Assembly (NCBI GenBank): GCA_016787725.1
Contig: JAEUTZ010000025.1
Coordinates: forward strand, 186,001-250,000
Reading direction: 5' to 3'
DNA: 64,000 nucleotides
Source of the DNA: Cyclobacteriaceae bacterium
GTDB taxonomy: Bacteria > Bacteroidota > Bacteroidia > Cytophagales > Cyclobacteriaceae
This document shows, piece by piece, positions 51,779-60,234 of this stretch. Position numbers and translations under genes: made by a program. Each line of letters begins with the position of its first letter. The stretch's first letter is position 1. The notes under the pieces were generated by a model that worked only from the letters and a program-made list of their open reading frames with translations, was not told the origin of the DNA and made no database searches.

Positions 51779-54247
51779 TTACTCATCTTTTAATACTTCC
51801 ACCGGGTTTGTCATGGCTGCTTTTACCGAATGATAACTGGTAATCAGCATGGCCAATGCCAACGTTCCTAACCCCACCAACCCAAATATCCAGAGGGAAG
51901 GAGCAATCCGATAAGCGAAATCCTGCAACCAGGTATTCATCAGCCAATAGGCGAAGGGGGCTCCTATAATAAAGGCGATGATAATTAATCGGGTATATCC
52001 TCTGGAAATCAAAGCGAGGATATCGATTACTGATGCTCCGGATACTTTCCGTATACCAATTTCCTTGGTACGCTGCTCCAGGGAATAAACAATCATGCCC
52101 AATAAGCCTAATGCTGCAATCATAATGGCGAGGGTGGCCATGACGGTCAAAAGTGTCCCGAATTGTTGCTGACTTTTAAAGGTTTCGGCAAATGCCTGGT
52201 CCACGAAGTAATAATCAAACGGAGCGTCTCCGGCCTGCGTTTTCCAAAGCGCATTTAATTGGCTGAGGGTGGCCTCCCAGTTTTCCCTACTTTGAGGTGC
52301 CATCCGCATGGCAATGTAGTGGCTGGGTTCGGGGTAAAGATTTTTTGTCTTGAAGTGAAAAACCGCCATCGGCTCAATCGGATTTTCTAGTGACCAATAG
52401 TTGAAATTGGCCATCACTCCGATTATTTCAAACGTAGCATTTTCATAGGTTAGCTTTTTTCCGATAACCTGTTCGTTAACCTCCCACCCAATTTTGTGAA
52501 GCATGGCTTCATTTACTAGAACCCGTTCATGGTCACCGGGACTTTCTGACAAAAAGTTTCTGCCGGCTACTAGTTTTATTTGCAGAGTAGGCACATAGTG
52601 TTCATCGGCTTTAAGAAAGTTGAGTGGAAATCGCAATTCACTTTTTTCTTCCACTCCAAACGAGTCCCCTCCCCAAATACGGGGCGGTACAGAAGTACAT
52701 ACGGTGGCGTTGTTAACCCCGGGAATAGTAAGAGCCGCATGAACCATACTTTCGCCATCGGAGAGGGCCTCCACGTGATTCAGTACCAGTAGATTTTCAC
52801 GATTGAATCCCAAATCTTTGTCGGCCACAAACTGGAGTTGCTGAAATACGATGGCCGTACAAATGATCAGAACAATGGAAATGCTAAACTGAAATACCAC
52901 CAGGCCATTGCGAAAGGATTTTCCAGTCTGACCGGTTCTTATTTTGCCTTTAAGAGCTTCTACCGGGTGAAAGCGACTGAGAAAAAATGCCGGATAGAGG
53001 CCGGATACCATCGCCATCAGCAAAATGAGCGCAGTAAGTCCGAGCATCAGTTCGGGTGAGTGCAGCAAATCCAATTGCAAAGACCGGCCCGTAATTAAAT
53101 TGAAAGCCGGCAAGAGCAATTGTGTAAGTCCGAGGGCAACTGCCAGGGCAACCAAACAAAAGGCAATTGCTTCCAGAAAGTAGCCGAGACCCAATTCATT
53201 TTTTCCGAGCCCAAGAATTTTTCGAACACTGGCTTCTTTTATTCTACGGGTATATTGCGCAGTGGAGAGGTTCATGAAATTGATGCAAGATAACAAGACA
53301 ATAAAGATGGCAGCGCCAATAAAGGAATAGATTACAGTAATGTTGCCGGAATCATTCAACCGGTTGATCACCATCGTTGGAGGTAGGTGGATGCTGGTGA
53401 GGGGTTGCAGAAACAATTCCCATTTTTTCCCCGACTTCGTATATTCTTCCCAGGTGGTGTTAAAGGCCAACCGCAAGGTTTCGCCAGCATGTTTCTCCGG
53501 AATTTTGGCCAGCTTGGATTCCACGGCAGCAAGATTAGCCTCTGGACTTAATCGGATGTAGGTTTCCAGTTGTGTCCACACCCAACTCCAATAGAATTTT
53601 TCGATCGGGAAGCTTTTCATCGACAGCAGGATATCAAACTCGATGTAGGAATTATCGGGGGTATCTTCGACAACTCCCGTAACCGCATAGGTTTGCTGGC
53701 GGTCGCCATTGGTTGTGCCCAACCGAATCAATTTACCGAGAGGATCCTGATCGCCAAAATATTTTTGTGCGGTGGAACGCGTAAGCACCAGGGTGTTGGC
53801 CTGATCAAATAACGCTTCAGGGTTTCCCTTCAGCACGGGAAAGTTGAACATGCGAAAGAAGTTCGTGTCTGCAGCCAATACCCTTTTCTCTTCAAATGAA
53901 ATTACTTCCTGGGTAGGGGTGGTGTAGGTAACAATAAAGTTGCCAGGCGTATGAATACTCGTCATTAGCTCCACTTCCGGTAATTCTTGTTGAATGGAAT
54001 AAGCCACGCCTGGGCCGGTGGAGGCGAATTGATTAGTATTGTTTTCACCCCAGATAAAAGTCTGATTGACCCGGTAAATACGATCCGCATCGCGATGGAA
54101 ACGATCGTAACTAAATTCATGATGAACGTATAGATAAATCAACAACGTGCTGGCGATGCTCACGGTGAGGCCCAACAAATTAATGAATGAAAAGAGCTTT
54201 TGACGCTTTACGTTGCGGACAAACAGGAGTAGGTAATTTTTCAACAT
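51779..54247 (-). CDS. MacB/FtsX-type ABC transporter permease
   Basis: An 822-residue permease with two MacB-PCD/FtsX units. The N-terminal TM (LFSFINLLGLTVSIASTLLIYLYVHHEFSYDRFH, quoted in part) leads to a periplasmic domain, then a TM bundle near residues 285-445. A second periplasmic domain follows, then a final TM bundle with SLEQRTKEIGIRKVSGASV and MTNPVEVLKDE. No ATPase gene is adjacent, so its partner must lie elsewhere, as is frequent in these Bacteroidetes families. Possible antimicrobial-peptide or lipoprotein export. Confidence 0.93.
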   Translation of the reverse strand: MLKNYLLLFVRNVKRQKLFSFINLLGLTVSIASTLLIYLYVHHEFSYDRFHRDADRIYRVNQTFIWGENNTNQFASTGPGVAYSIQQELPEVELMTSIHTPGNFIVTYTTPTQEVISFEEKRVLAADTNFFRMFNFPVLKGNPEALFDQANTLVLTRSTAQKYFGDQDPLGKLIRLGTTNGDRQQTYAVTGVVEDTPDNSYIEFDILLSMKSFPIEKFYWSWVWTQLETYIRLSPEANLAAVESKLAKIPEKHAGETLRLAFNTTWEEYTKSGKKWELFLQPLTSIHLPPTMVINRLNDSGNITVIYSFIGAAIFIVLLSCINFMNLSTAQYTRRIKEASVRKILGLGKNELGLGYFLEAIAFCLVALAVALGLTQLLLPAFNLITGRSLQLDLLHSPELMLGLTALILLMAMVSGLYPAFFLSRFHPVEALKGKIRTGQTGKSFRNGLVVFQFSISIVLIICTAIVFQQLQFVADKDLGFNRENLLVLNHVEALSDGESMVHAALTIPGVNNATVCTSVPPRIWGGDSFGVEEKSELRFPLNFLKADEHYVPTLQIKLVAGRNFLSESPGDHERVLVNEAMLHKIGWEVNEQVIGKKLTYENATFEIIGVMANFNYWSLENPIEPMAVFHFKTKNLYPEPSHYIAMRMAPQSRENWEATLSQLNALWKTQAGDAPFDYYFVDQAFAETFKSQQQFGTLLTVMATLAIMIAALGLLGMIVYSLEQRTKEIGIRKVSGASVIDILALISRGYTRLIIIAFIIGAPFAYWLMNTWLQDFAYRIAPSLWIFGLVGLGTLALAMLITSYHSVKAAMTNPVEVLKDE

Positions 54248-54773
54248 GGATCTTGGGTTGGGCTTATTTTGTCAAAGGTTGTACCAGTTGTGGAATACGC
54301 TAAAAGACCTGATTTCTGCCATATTATTGTTCAATATTATCAGAAATTGTCCGTATCCGGTCGATAAAACTAATTGCTTTGCGAGCAACCAACGTTTATT
54401 TGCAGGGACGGAATTTGGGCAGACGCAGCACGCGGCCGGTGAAGTTGGTTATCTGCGAATCTTTTTTGGTTCACCAATTGTCGATGCATATCGGGATGGA
54501 ACCATAATGAGGTGTCAGTTGCGTTGAATCCGATTTCCTGGTTAAGTATGCTGCGGTTTTCCTGGAAGGCTATGTTGGACGTCTGGCAAACGGTATCGGG
54601 GCGGGATCGGTGCTTGCGTGGTTCGGTTGGCCCAGACAGATCCATTGAAAAATATTCCCGTCCTGTAGAGCCAAATATGTTGTTACTTTCAAAAAAGAAC
54701 CTGATTTTTATTCGGTTAACTTCAAACACGGAACTCTAAGAAGTTGAACACTTCACACTAAACTTAAACCACA
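54248..54773. other. Orphan intergenic region, no gene supported
   Basis: 526 bases between the ABC permease start and the symporter. Three overlapping frames exist (54246-54527 +, 54370-54729 -, 54512-54739 +), none with a recognisable fold, good RBS or clear codon pattern. The AT-rich left end and the GC-richer middle suggest decayed coding DNA. No promoter box exactly matching TAnnTTTG was found. Confidence 0.4.
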
Positions 54774-56459
54774 ATGGGATTAAATACTCTTGACTATGTA
54801 GTTTTTGGCGCTTACTGCGCGCTTATTCTTGGCATCGGTTTATGGGTTTCGCGGGACAAAGAAGGTAAACAAAAAAATGCAGAAGACTATTTTTTAGCGA
54901 GTAAGTCGTTGCCCTGGTGGGCGATTGGGGCCTCGTTGATTGCAGCCAATATTTCGGCTGAACAATTTATCGGGATGTCGGGTTCGGGCTTTGCCATTGG
55001 ATTGGCAATTGCGAGTTATGAATGGATGGCGGCCATCACCTTGTTACTCGTTGGAAAGTACTTTCTTCCGGTCTTTATCAATAAAGGCATTTACACCATT
55101 CCCGGATTTGTTGAAAAACGGTTCAGTACCAATCTGAAAACCATTTTAGCGGTTTTTTGGATTGGACTATTCGTTTTTGTAAACCTGACCACAGTGCTTT
55201 ACCTCGGAGCGCGCGCCATGGACACCGTGATTGGTACTGGAGATGGCAGCTTGATGACTTATAGTATTTTGGGATTAGGCCTTTTTGCAGCCGCCTATTC
55301 ATTGTGGGGTGGATTATCTGCTGTTGCGTGGACCGATGTGGTGCAAGTGGTGTTGTTGGTATTGGGGGGATTGGTTACAACCTTCATTGCATTAGAGCGC
55401 GTATCCCCTACGGGTGGGATCATCGATGGATTTATTCACGTGTTCAATACAGTGCCAGGAAAGTTTTCGATGATCGTTCAAAAAGGTGAAATCATAACCC
55501 CGGATGGTCGGGATGCCTGGTGGGATTTACCCGGCCTGGCAGTGTTGGTAGGCGGCATGTGGGTTGCAAACGTGTATTATTGGGGGTTCAATCAATATAT
55601 CATTCAGCGTACGTTGGCGGCTAAAAGTCTACAGGAATCGCAGAAGGGTATTGTGTTTGCAGCCGGATTGAAAATGATTATTCCATTGATCGTTGTTATT
55701 CCGGGAATCATCGCCTATGTAATGAATGCCGATGCCACAGGCGCCCTGACTCCTCAAACCATGGATCCGAGTTTTGTTAGCGCAACCGGTTCTGTGGTAA
55801 ATGATAACGCATTTCCTTGGTTGGTGCGAACCTTTATTCCTACAGGCCTGAAGGGTTTGGTGATGGCCGCGCTGGCAGCGGCTATTGTTTCATCCCTGGC
55901 CTCCATGCTCAATTCTACTTCCACCATTTTTACCATGGATATCTTCCTGCCATACATCAATAAAAATGCATCGGATAAACAGACGGTGTCCGTTGGAAGA
56001 ATCAGCGGCTTTGTTGCACTGGTAATTGCCATGTTGATTGCACCCATGCTCGGCAACCTCGGGCAGGCTTTTCAGTTTATTCAGGAATACACAGGCGTAG
56101 TAAGTCCGGGTATTCTGGCAGTTTTCCTTACCGGATTATTCTGGAAACGAGCCACCAATAATGCCGCCATTTGGGGTGTTATCATGTCCATTCCCATCGC
56201 CATGTATTTTAAAGTGGCTCCTAACGGTTGGTCTGATGCTGCCTTTTTTGTGAACATCCCATTCATGAACCAAATGATGTTCACTGCGGTAGCTTCCATA
56301 TTGATCATCGTAATTATCAGTCATCTGGAAGGCAAGGGTCAAACCGATGGTAAAGGAATTATTATTTCACCTGGATTTTTTAAAACGGATCCTACCTTCA
56401 ACATCAGTGCTATCGCCATTCTGATCGTTTGTGCGATGTTGTATGCGATTTTCTGGTAG
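54774..56459 (+). CDS. Sodium:solute symporter (SSS/SGLT family)
   Basis: A 561-residue transporter with about 14 TM helices. N-terminal YVVFGAYCALILGIGLWVSRD, EDYFLASKSLPWWAIGASLIAANISAEQFIGMSGSGF (quoted in part), then the SSS motif GLKGLVMAALAAAIVSSLASMLNSTSTIFTMDIF around residues 358-392. Sugar-type SGLT members (galactose, glucose or similar) have this length and N-terminus; the exact solute is unknown. Ends in a strong terminator. Confidence 0.95.
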   Translation: MGLNTLDYVVFGAYCALILGIGLWVSRDKEGKQKNAEDYFLASKSLPWWAIGASLIAANISAEQFIGMSGSGFAIGLAIASYEWMAAITLLLVGKYFLPVFINKGIYTIPGFVEKRFSTNLKTILAVFWIGLFVFVNLTTVLYLGARAMDTVIGTGDGSLMTYSILGLGLFAAAYSLWGGLSAVAWTDVVQVVLLVLGGLVTTFIALERVSPTGGIIDGFIHVFNTVPGKFSMIVQKGEIITPDGRDAWWDLPGLAVLVGGMWVANVYYWGFNQYIIQRTLAAKSLQESQKGIVFAAGLKMIIPLIVVIPGIIAYVMNADATGALTPQTMDPSFVSATGSVVNDNAFPWLVRTFIPTGLKGLVMAALAAAIVSSLASMLNSTSTIFTMDIFLPYINKNASDKQTVSVGRISGFVALVIAMLIAPMLGNLGQAFQFIQEYTGVVSPGILAVFLTGLFWKRATNNAAIWGVIMSIPIAMYFKVAPNGWSDAAFFVNIPFMNQMMFTAVASILIIVIISHLEGKGQTDGKGIIISPGFFKTDPTFNISAIAILIVCAMLYAIFW

Positions 56460-56484
56460 CCCCTTATAATAAGGATAGTATGTT

Positions 56485-56532
56485 ACCTCACCTTTCCTGC
56501 TAAGTTTAAAACAGGAGGGTGAGGTTTTTATT
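56485..56532 (+). terminator. Terminator of the symporter gene
   Basis: ACCTCACC (56485-56492) and TCCTG (56495-56499) pair with CAGGA (56512-56516) and GGTGAGGT (56518-56525), leaving a small internal bulge and an AT-rich loop. The hairpin is followed by TTTTTATTT, 25 bases past the stop codon. Confidence 0.85.
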
Positions 56533-56544
56533 TATCTTTATCAT

Positions 56545-57507
56545 ATGAACCGGATCGACCGGCTGACCGCCATTCTCATTCACCTGCAAACCAAACGTGT
56601 CGTAAAGGCCGAGGAAATTGCCGACCGTTTTGGGATGAGCTTGCGTACGGTGTACCGCGATGTGAAGGCCCTGATGGAAGCGGGCGTACCCATCGGCTCG
56701 GAAGCGGGCAAAGGATATTTTATTGTGGATGGTTATCATCTCCCTCCGGTGATGTTCACCCAGGACGAAGCAAATTCCATGATGTTGGCCGGAAAGCTTG
56801 TTGAAAAAATAGCCGATAAATCAGTGCGCGAAGCTTTTAGCTCAGCCCTCTATAAGATTAAATCCGTCTTAAAGGATGAGGATAAGGACTACCTGGAAGC
56901 CCTGGACTCCAACATCAAAATTTACTTTCGTGGTCGTACGGAGCAGAACGATCAGTTTCCCGATCACTTCATGACTGAAATTCAACGGGCGGTGGCGCGT
57001 AAACAAGTTCTGAAACTGGATTATGTCAATCAGGCGGGTGAAGTTTCACAGCGACTCGTAGAGCCGGCAGGAATCTTTTACTATAGCCTGGCGTGGCACT
57101 TGATTGGATGGTGCCGGCTGCGCAATGGCTACCGCGACTTCCGGTCAGACCGGATTAAAAATCTGGTGAATACCGGTGAAGAATTTAAAGTGCGCAGCAC
57201 GGGTTCACTCAAAGAGTATTTTCAGGCGATGTATTCATCCAATCAAAATTTGATTCAGGCCGTGGTCGTGTTTGATAAAAAGGCATTACTTGGTCGGCCA
57301 CTTAACTCGACCACCACACAAACCGATCTGGGTGATTGCATCCGGGCGGAGTTTTTGATGGATAATCTTGACTTCTTTGCCCGCTGGATATTAATGTATG
57401 GTAAGGGTGTGGAAATTAAAGAGCCCGATCAGTTACGGGAACGGGTTTCAGAACTGTCAGAAGAATTATTCCACCATCATACCCGGGAGCGCAACCTCGT
57501 CAAATGA
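56545..57507 (+). CDS. WYL-domain helix-turn-helix transcriptional regulator (YafY-like)
   Basis: A 320-residue regulator: an N-terminal HTH_11 winged helix (RLTAILIHLQTKRVVKAEEIADRFGMSLRTVYRDVKALMEAGVPI, quoted in part, 5-50), then a WYL domain at about 140-220 (LKLDYVNQAGEVSQRLVEPAGIFYYSLAWHLIGWCRLRNGYRDF, quoted in part) and the WCX-like C-terminus. WYL domains sense ligands or nucleic acids. It lies immediately upstream of two TGACA-N6-TGTCA sites and a small same-strand operon, its likely target. Confidence 0.94.
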   Translation: MNRIDRLTAILIHLQTKRVVKAEEIADRFGMSLRTVYRDVKALMEAGVPIGSEAGKGYFIVDGYHLPPVMFTQDEANSMMLAGKLVEKIADKSVREAFSSALYKIKSVLKDEDKDYLEALDSNIKIYFRGRTEQNDQFPDHFMTEIQRAVARKQVLKLDYVNQAGEVSQRLVEPAGIFYYSLAWHLIGWCRLRNGYRDFRSDRIKNLVNTGEEFKVRSTGSLKEYFQAMYSSNQNLIQAVVVFDKKALLGRPLNSTTTQTDLGDCIRAEFLMDNLDFFARWILMYGKGVEIKEPDQLRERVSELSEELFHHHTRERNLVK

Positions 57508-57544
57508 TTTCAAAAGCTGCTACATGGTAACCCTGCTGCCCTAC

Positions 57545-57560
57545 TGACATACGGTTGTCA
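57545..57560. promoter_or_regulatory. Palindromic operator-like site 1 (TGACA-N6-TGTCA)
   Basis: TGACATACGGTTGTCA has perfect 5-base arms around a 6-base centre. A near-identical site (one centre base changed) lies at 57596-57611. Both are between the WYL regulator and the GyrI-like gene, about 86 bases before the start codon. Confidence 0.6.
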
Positions 57561-57595
57561 CTCCCGAAAAAAAACCTGAAATTTTGTTTTTCTAT

Positions 57596-57611
57596 TGACA
57601 TAGGGTTGTCA
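57596..57611. promoter_or_regulatory. Palindromic operator-like site 2 (TGACA-N6-TGTCA)
   Basis: TGACATAGGGTTGTCA differs from the first site at one base. The centres are 51 bases apart, about five helical turns. Its right edge is 34 bases before the GyrI-like start codon, where a repressor or activator of that operon would bind. The repetition makes chance unlikely. Confidence 0.6.
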
Positions 57612-57645
57612 CGGGCTCATCGTTGATTACATAAAATTTCAGGAT

Positions 57646-58113
57646 ATGAAATCAACACAATTGCCCGCTCTTAAATCGATAAAGCCTATCAATTTTCTTT
57701 TTTATCGGATCGAGACAACTGTTGCTGAGTTGAATCGATGGTTGTGGGTTGCCCCCGAATTATATGAGGAAGCCTTGGTGAATAAGCTCACCGTCACCGG
57801 TCCGATTCATTGGCATTATTCCGGCTTTACCGATGTCAGCAAACCCTTTACACTGGAGATCGCATTACCGGTAGCGGAAGTGTTGCCCGATTACGATGGT
57901 AAGTTTCACTTCAAGCGAACAGCTGAATTCAAGTGTTTGACATTAACCCATGAAGGCAGTTGGTATGACCTTCCAAAGAGCTATGAAATTTTGACGCATC
58001 ATGCCAGAGACCACCAGTTTCAACCCCTGGGTGTAACTCGCGAACTCTACATCAATGCCGATTTCAACTTTCCGGAAGCGAACACGACCGAGATTCAAAT
58101 GGGAATTGTATGA
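57646..58113 (+). CDS. GyrI-like small-molecule-binding protein
   Basis: A 155-residue protein with a GyrI/AraC effector-binding-like fold: FLFYRIETTVAELNRWLWVAPEL, GPIHWHYSGFTDVSKPFTLEIALPV (quoted in pieces), HFKRTAEFKCLTLTHEGSWYDLPKSYEIL, and a final TTEIQMGIV strand. There is no HTH, so it is a stand-alone ligand-binding protein. It heads an operon behind the twin palindromes, likely regulated by the WYL protein. Confidence 0.8.
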   Translation: MKSTQLPALKSIKPINFLFYRIETTVAELNRWLWVAPELYEEALVNKLTVTGPIHWHYSGFTDVSKPFTLEIALPVAEVLPDYDGKFHFKRTAEFKCLTLTHEGSWYDLPKSYEILTHHARDHQFQPLGVTRELYINADFNFPEANTTEIQMGIV

Positions 58114-58208
58114 GTCGGAACCAATGCCTGATCATTATTATGGGATTGTTAACTGCGTGCATTACGCTGTACATTGTCTTTTTCAGTTATGGAAGTATTA
58201 GTGTTTAA
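58110..58208 (+). CDS. Possible small membrane peptide (32 aa), low confidence
   Basis: The ATG overlaps the GyrI-like stop (ATGA). The 32-residue frame has a basic start (MSRNQ), one hydrophobic helix with a cysteine (LLTACITLYIVFF) and ends inside the next gene. The coupling start favours translation, but no homology is seen and the overlap with the 70-residue gene makes chance likely. Confidence 0.3.
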   Translation: MSRNQCLIIIMGLLTACITLYIVFFSYGSISV

Positions 58209-58401
58209 AACATCCGTGCAATCGCTGGAAAGTGTGAACCAACTTTCTCCTTTGTTGAATGAGTTGGCTGGGAATGACCGGTGGAATTTTGCCCTGGACG
58301 ACTGCGACCGAGTTCTTCGCATCGTATCGGGTCGGGTGTCTGCCCACGATGCGATCCAATTGCTGCTAGGTGCTGGGTTTGATTGCGAGGAATTAGAGTA
58401 A
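58189..58401 (+). CDS. Small ferredoxin-fold-like protein (70 aa)
   Basis: Start at ATG 58189 (MEVLVFKTSVQ), since the earlier TTG adds five non-conserved residues. The pattern of beta strand, helix, strand (LLNELAGNDRWNFALDDCDRVLRIVS) then helix and a short end resembles small HMA-like or ferredoxin-fold proteins seen in Bacteroidetes, without the CxxC metal site. It lies between the GyrI-like and DHFR-like genes. Role unknown. Confidence 0.65.
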   Translation: MEVLVFKTSVQSLESVNQLSPLLNELAGNDRWNFALDDCDRVLRIVSGRVSAHDAIQLLLGAGFDCEELE

Positions 58402-58433
58402 AAACATCATATAGATTTCTTAAATTAAATGGA

Positions 58434-58946
58434 ATGAGAAAAGTAATACTTGGCTTGGCGGTAAGCCTGGATGGATTTATCGAGGGCCCCCAGGGTGAAT
58501 ACGATTGGTGTTTTACCGATCAGGATTACGGTCTTACGGATTTTTCAAAACGAATTGATGCCTTGGTTATGGGCCGAAAAACGTATGAAGTGGCGAAAGC
58601 ATACGAAGGGCCGAAACCGTGGAGCGATGCAAGGACGTATGTATTTTCGCGTACAATGGAACCGACTCAGGATGTTACCCTATTGCGGGGTGATCTGGTA
58701 AAATCGATGCGCGAATTAAAATCAAAACCTGGTAAGGACCTTTGGTTATTCGGTGGAGCTGAGCTAACCACTCAGTTTATCAATCACAACCTGATTGATG
58801 AATACTGGCTCTCCGTGCATCCGATTTTGTTGGGAGCCGGTAAGCCACTTTTTCATGATATTGCCACTCGTAAAAAATTGAAATTGTTGGAATCGAAAGT
58901 ATATGACACCGGGTTGGTATCGTTGCGGTATGCACCTGATTTATAA
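58434..58946 (+). CDS. Dihydrofolate-reductase-family protein (RibD C-terminal-like)
   Basis: The ATG at 58434 (170 residues) gives the family start MRKVILGLAVSLDGFIEGPQG; the ORF extends further upstream but without conservation. The DHFR-like fold continues with DALVMGRKTYEVAKAYEG, DLWLFGGAELTTQFINHNLIDEYWLSVHPILLGAGKPLF. (Quoted in pieces.) NADPH-dependent reduction is possible; the substrate is unknown. Same operon as the MGMT-like gene, 14 bases downstream. Confidence 0.93.
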   Translation: MRKVILGLAVSLDGFIEGPQGEYDWCFTDQDYGLTDFSKRIDALVMGRKTYEVAKAYEGPKPWSDARTYVFSRTMEPTQDVTLLRGDLVKSMRELKSKPGKDLWLFGGAELTTQFINHNLIDEYWLSVHPILLGAGKPLFHDIATRKKLKLLESKVYDTGLVSLRYAPDL

Positions 58947-58960
58947 TTTAATCCATCACA

Positions 58961-59431
58961 ATGAAGAAGCAAACTAAAACTAGGTCCTCAAAAAAGGTCG
59001 GGAAACCGAATAAATCCTGGGCTGATAAAATGGAGCAGGATCACTCACAAGTAAAGAAGATCGACCTTGATTTTGCAGACATCAAAGCCGGGAGTTTGAT
59101 GTACATATCTAATCCAAAGACCATCGATGCGTATATTCGTACAATACCGAAGGGAAAATCTGTGGATTTAAAAACCATGCGCAGGGATCTCGCGCTTGCG
59201 CATGGAGCTGAAGTTACCTGCCCGATTACTACCGGAATTTTTCTTCGAATTGTTGCCGAAGCCGCGCATGAACAGTTGAAGAAGGGAAAAGCCATCAGTA
59301 AAATAACTCCATTTTGGCGCGTCATTGATCCGGAGAAACCACTGGCGAGCAAGTTAACGTTTGGCACAAAGCTCATTCGTCAACAACGCGCATTGGAGAA
59401 ATTAAATCTTAACGTGAAGTCCGGAAAGTAA
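58961..59431 (+). CDS. MGMT/alkyltransferase-like protein lacking the acceptor cysteine
   Basis: A 156-residue basic protein. Residues 60-150 align with the O6-methylguanine-methyltransferase DNA-binding domain: IPKGK (62-66), RRDLALAHGA, a central helix, then TPFWRVID (116-123) and a C-terminal FGTKLIRQQRALEKL. At TPFWRV the family has PCHRV, so the alkyl-accepting Cys is Phe here, like ATL proteins where it is Trp. It may bind DNA lesions without repairing them. It ends 23 bases into the convergent barrel gene. MGMT kinship is inference from motif order. Confidence 0.7.
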   Translation: MKKQTKTRSSKKVGKPNKSWADKMEQDHSQVKKIDLDFADIKAGSLMYISNPKTIDAYIRTIPKGKSVDLKTMRRDLALAHGAEVTCPITTGIFLRIVAEAAHEQLKKGKAISKITPFWRVIDPEKPLASKLTFGTKLIRQQRALEKLNLNVKSGK

Positions 59432-60191
59432 ACGCCAGCCGGAAGTCCATCAAACGGGCATAGCTGCTATACAGGTTACCAACATGGTGCTTGTGGGTAA
59501 TTTGCGTTTGGGTATTGATAAACGTAGCCTCTACATCTCCGGTACGGTCAGAAGAACTTGAAGCATGGTGCTCTGGTCCGTCCGTGTTCATATACTTGAT
59601 CTGACCACCCTGGGTGTAATAGGTACTGATGTTCACCAGAAAAATGTTCTCTGGCAAGCGTTTAAATAACCGGGCCAGATCATATTGCACACCACCCCCA
59701 ATTGAAAAAATCAACGTTCCATCTTTCATCAGGATCGCTTTTTCTACGGGCTCACAACTATCAAAGTCATTGGTATCATAAATCGAAAGGTTGGTATTGT
59801 ACCAGCCATATCCTGCTTTGGCGCCAACATACGGAATAAGCGCCCGATTGAGTAGCAAATTGTAGCGGCCTGAGGCCATCAGGTTCAGGAAGGAATTTGT
59901 AACGTGCACATCCATTTCGGCTGTGGTGCCATCCGGGAAGTCATACAACTGCCGACTTTGATCAAACCCATATACGGTGTAGTTCAAGTCAGAACCGATT
60001 GCATATCTTTTGTTAGGAGCAACGAAATGATAATCCAGTACAATCCCATGGCCCTGGTTAATGTTCATTTTCATTTTTCCCATGGGGTTTGCGAACGTGT
60101 AACCCATCGAGAATTCACGACCCCATTGCGCCTGAAGATTATGAATAGTGAACAGGACCAGTACAAGTGGTAAAAGCTTTTTCATAGGCAT
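59409..60191 (-). CDS. Outer-membrane beta-barrel protein
   Basis: A 260-residue secreted protein. The signal peptide (about 1-20, MPMKKLLPLVLVLFTIHNLQA, quoted in part; Met3 at 60185 is an alternative start) leads to alternating amphipathic strands (REFSMGYTFANPMGKMKM, RYAIGSDLNYTVYGF, RYNLLLNRALIPYVGAKAGYGWYN, SIGGGVQYDLARL and FLVNISTYYTQGG), ending in FRLAFTFRTSR. Porin-like/OMP_b-brl type, role unknown. Its 3' end overlaps the MGMT-like gene by 23 bases. Confidence 0.85.
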   Translation of the reverse strand: MPMKKLLPLVLVLFTIHNLQAQWGREFSMGYTFANPMGKMKMNINQGHGIVLDYHFVAPNKRYAIGSDLNYTVYGFDQSRQLYDFPDGTTAEMDVHVTNSFLNLMASGRYNLLLNRALIPYVGAKAGYGWYNTNLSIYDTNDFDSCEPVEKAILMKDGTLIFSIGGGVQYDLARLFKRLPENIFLVNISTYYTQGGQIKYMNTDGPEHHASSSSDRTGDVEATFINTQTQITHKHHVGNLYSSYARLMDFRLAFTFRTSR

Positions 60192-60234
60192 TTGATGATG
60201 ACTAAGTGAAAATACGAAAAAGCGGTGGAGAAAT

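Noticed and set aside
54370-54729. 119-codon minus-strand frame in the gap before the symporter
   Set aside because: It overlaps two plus-strand frames, has no RBS or recognisable motif, and is most likely chance.
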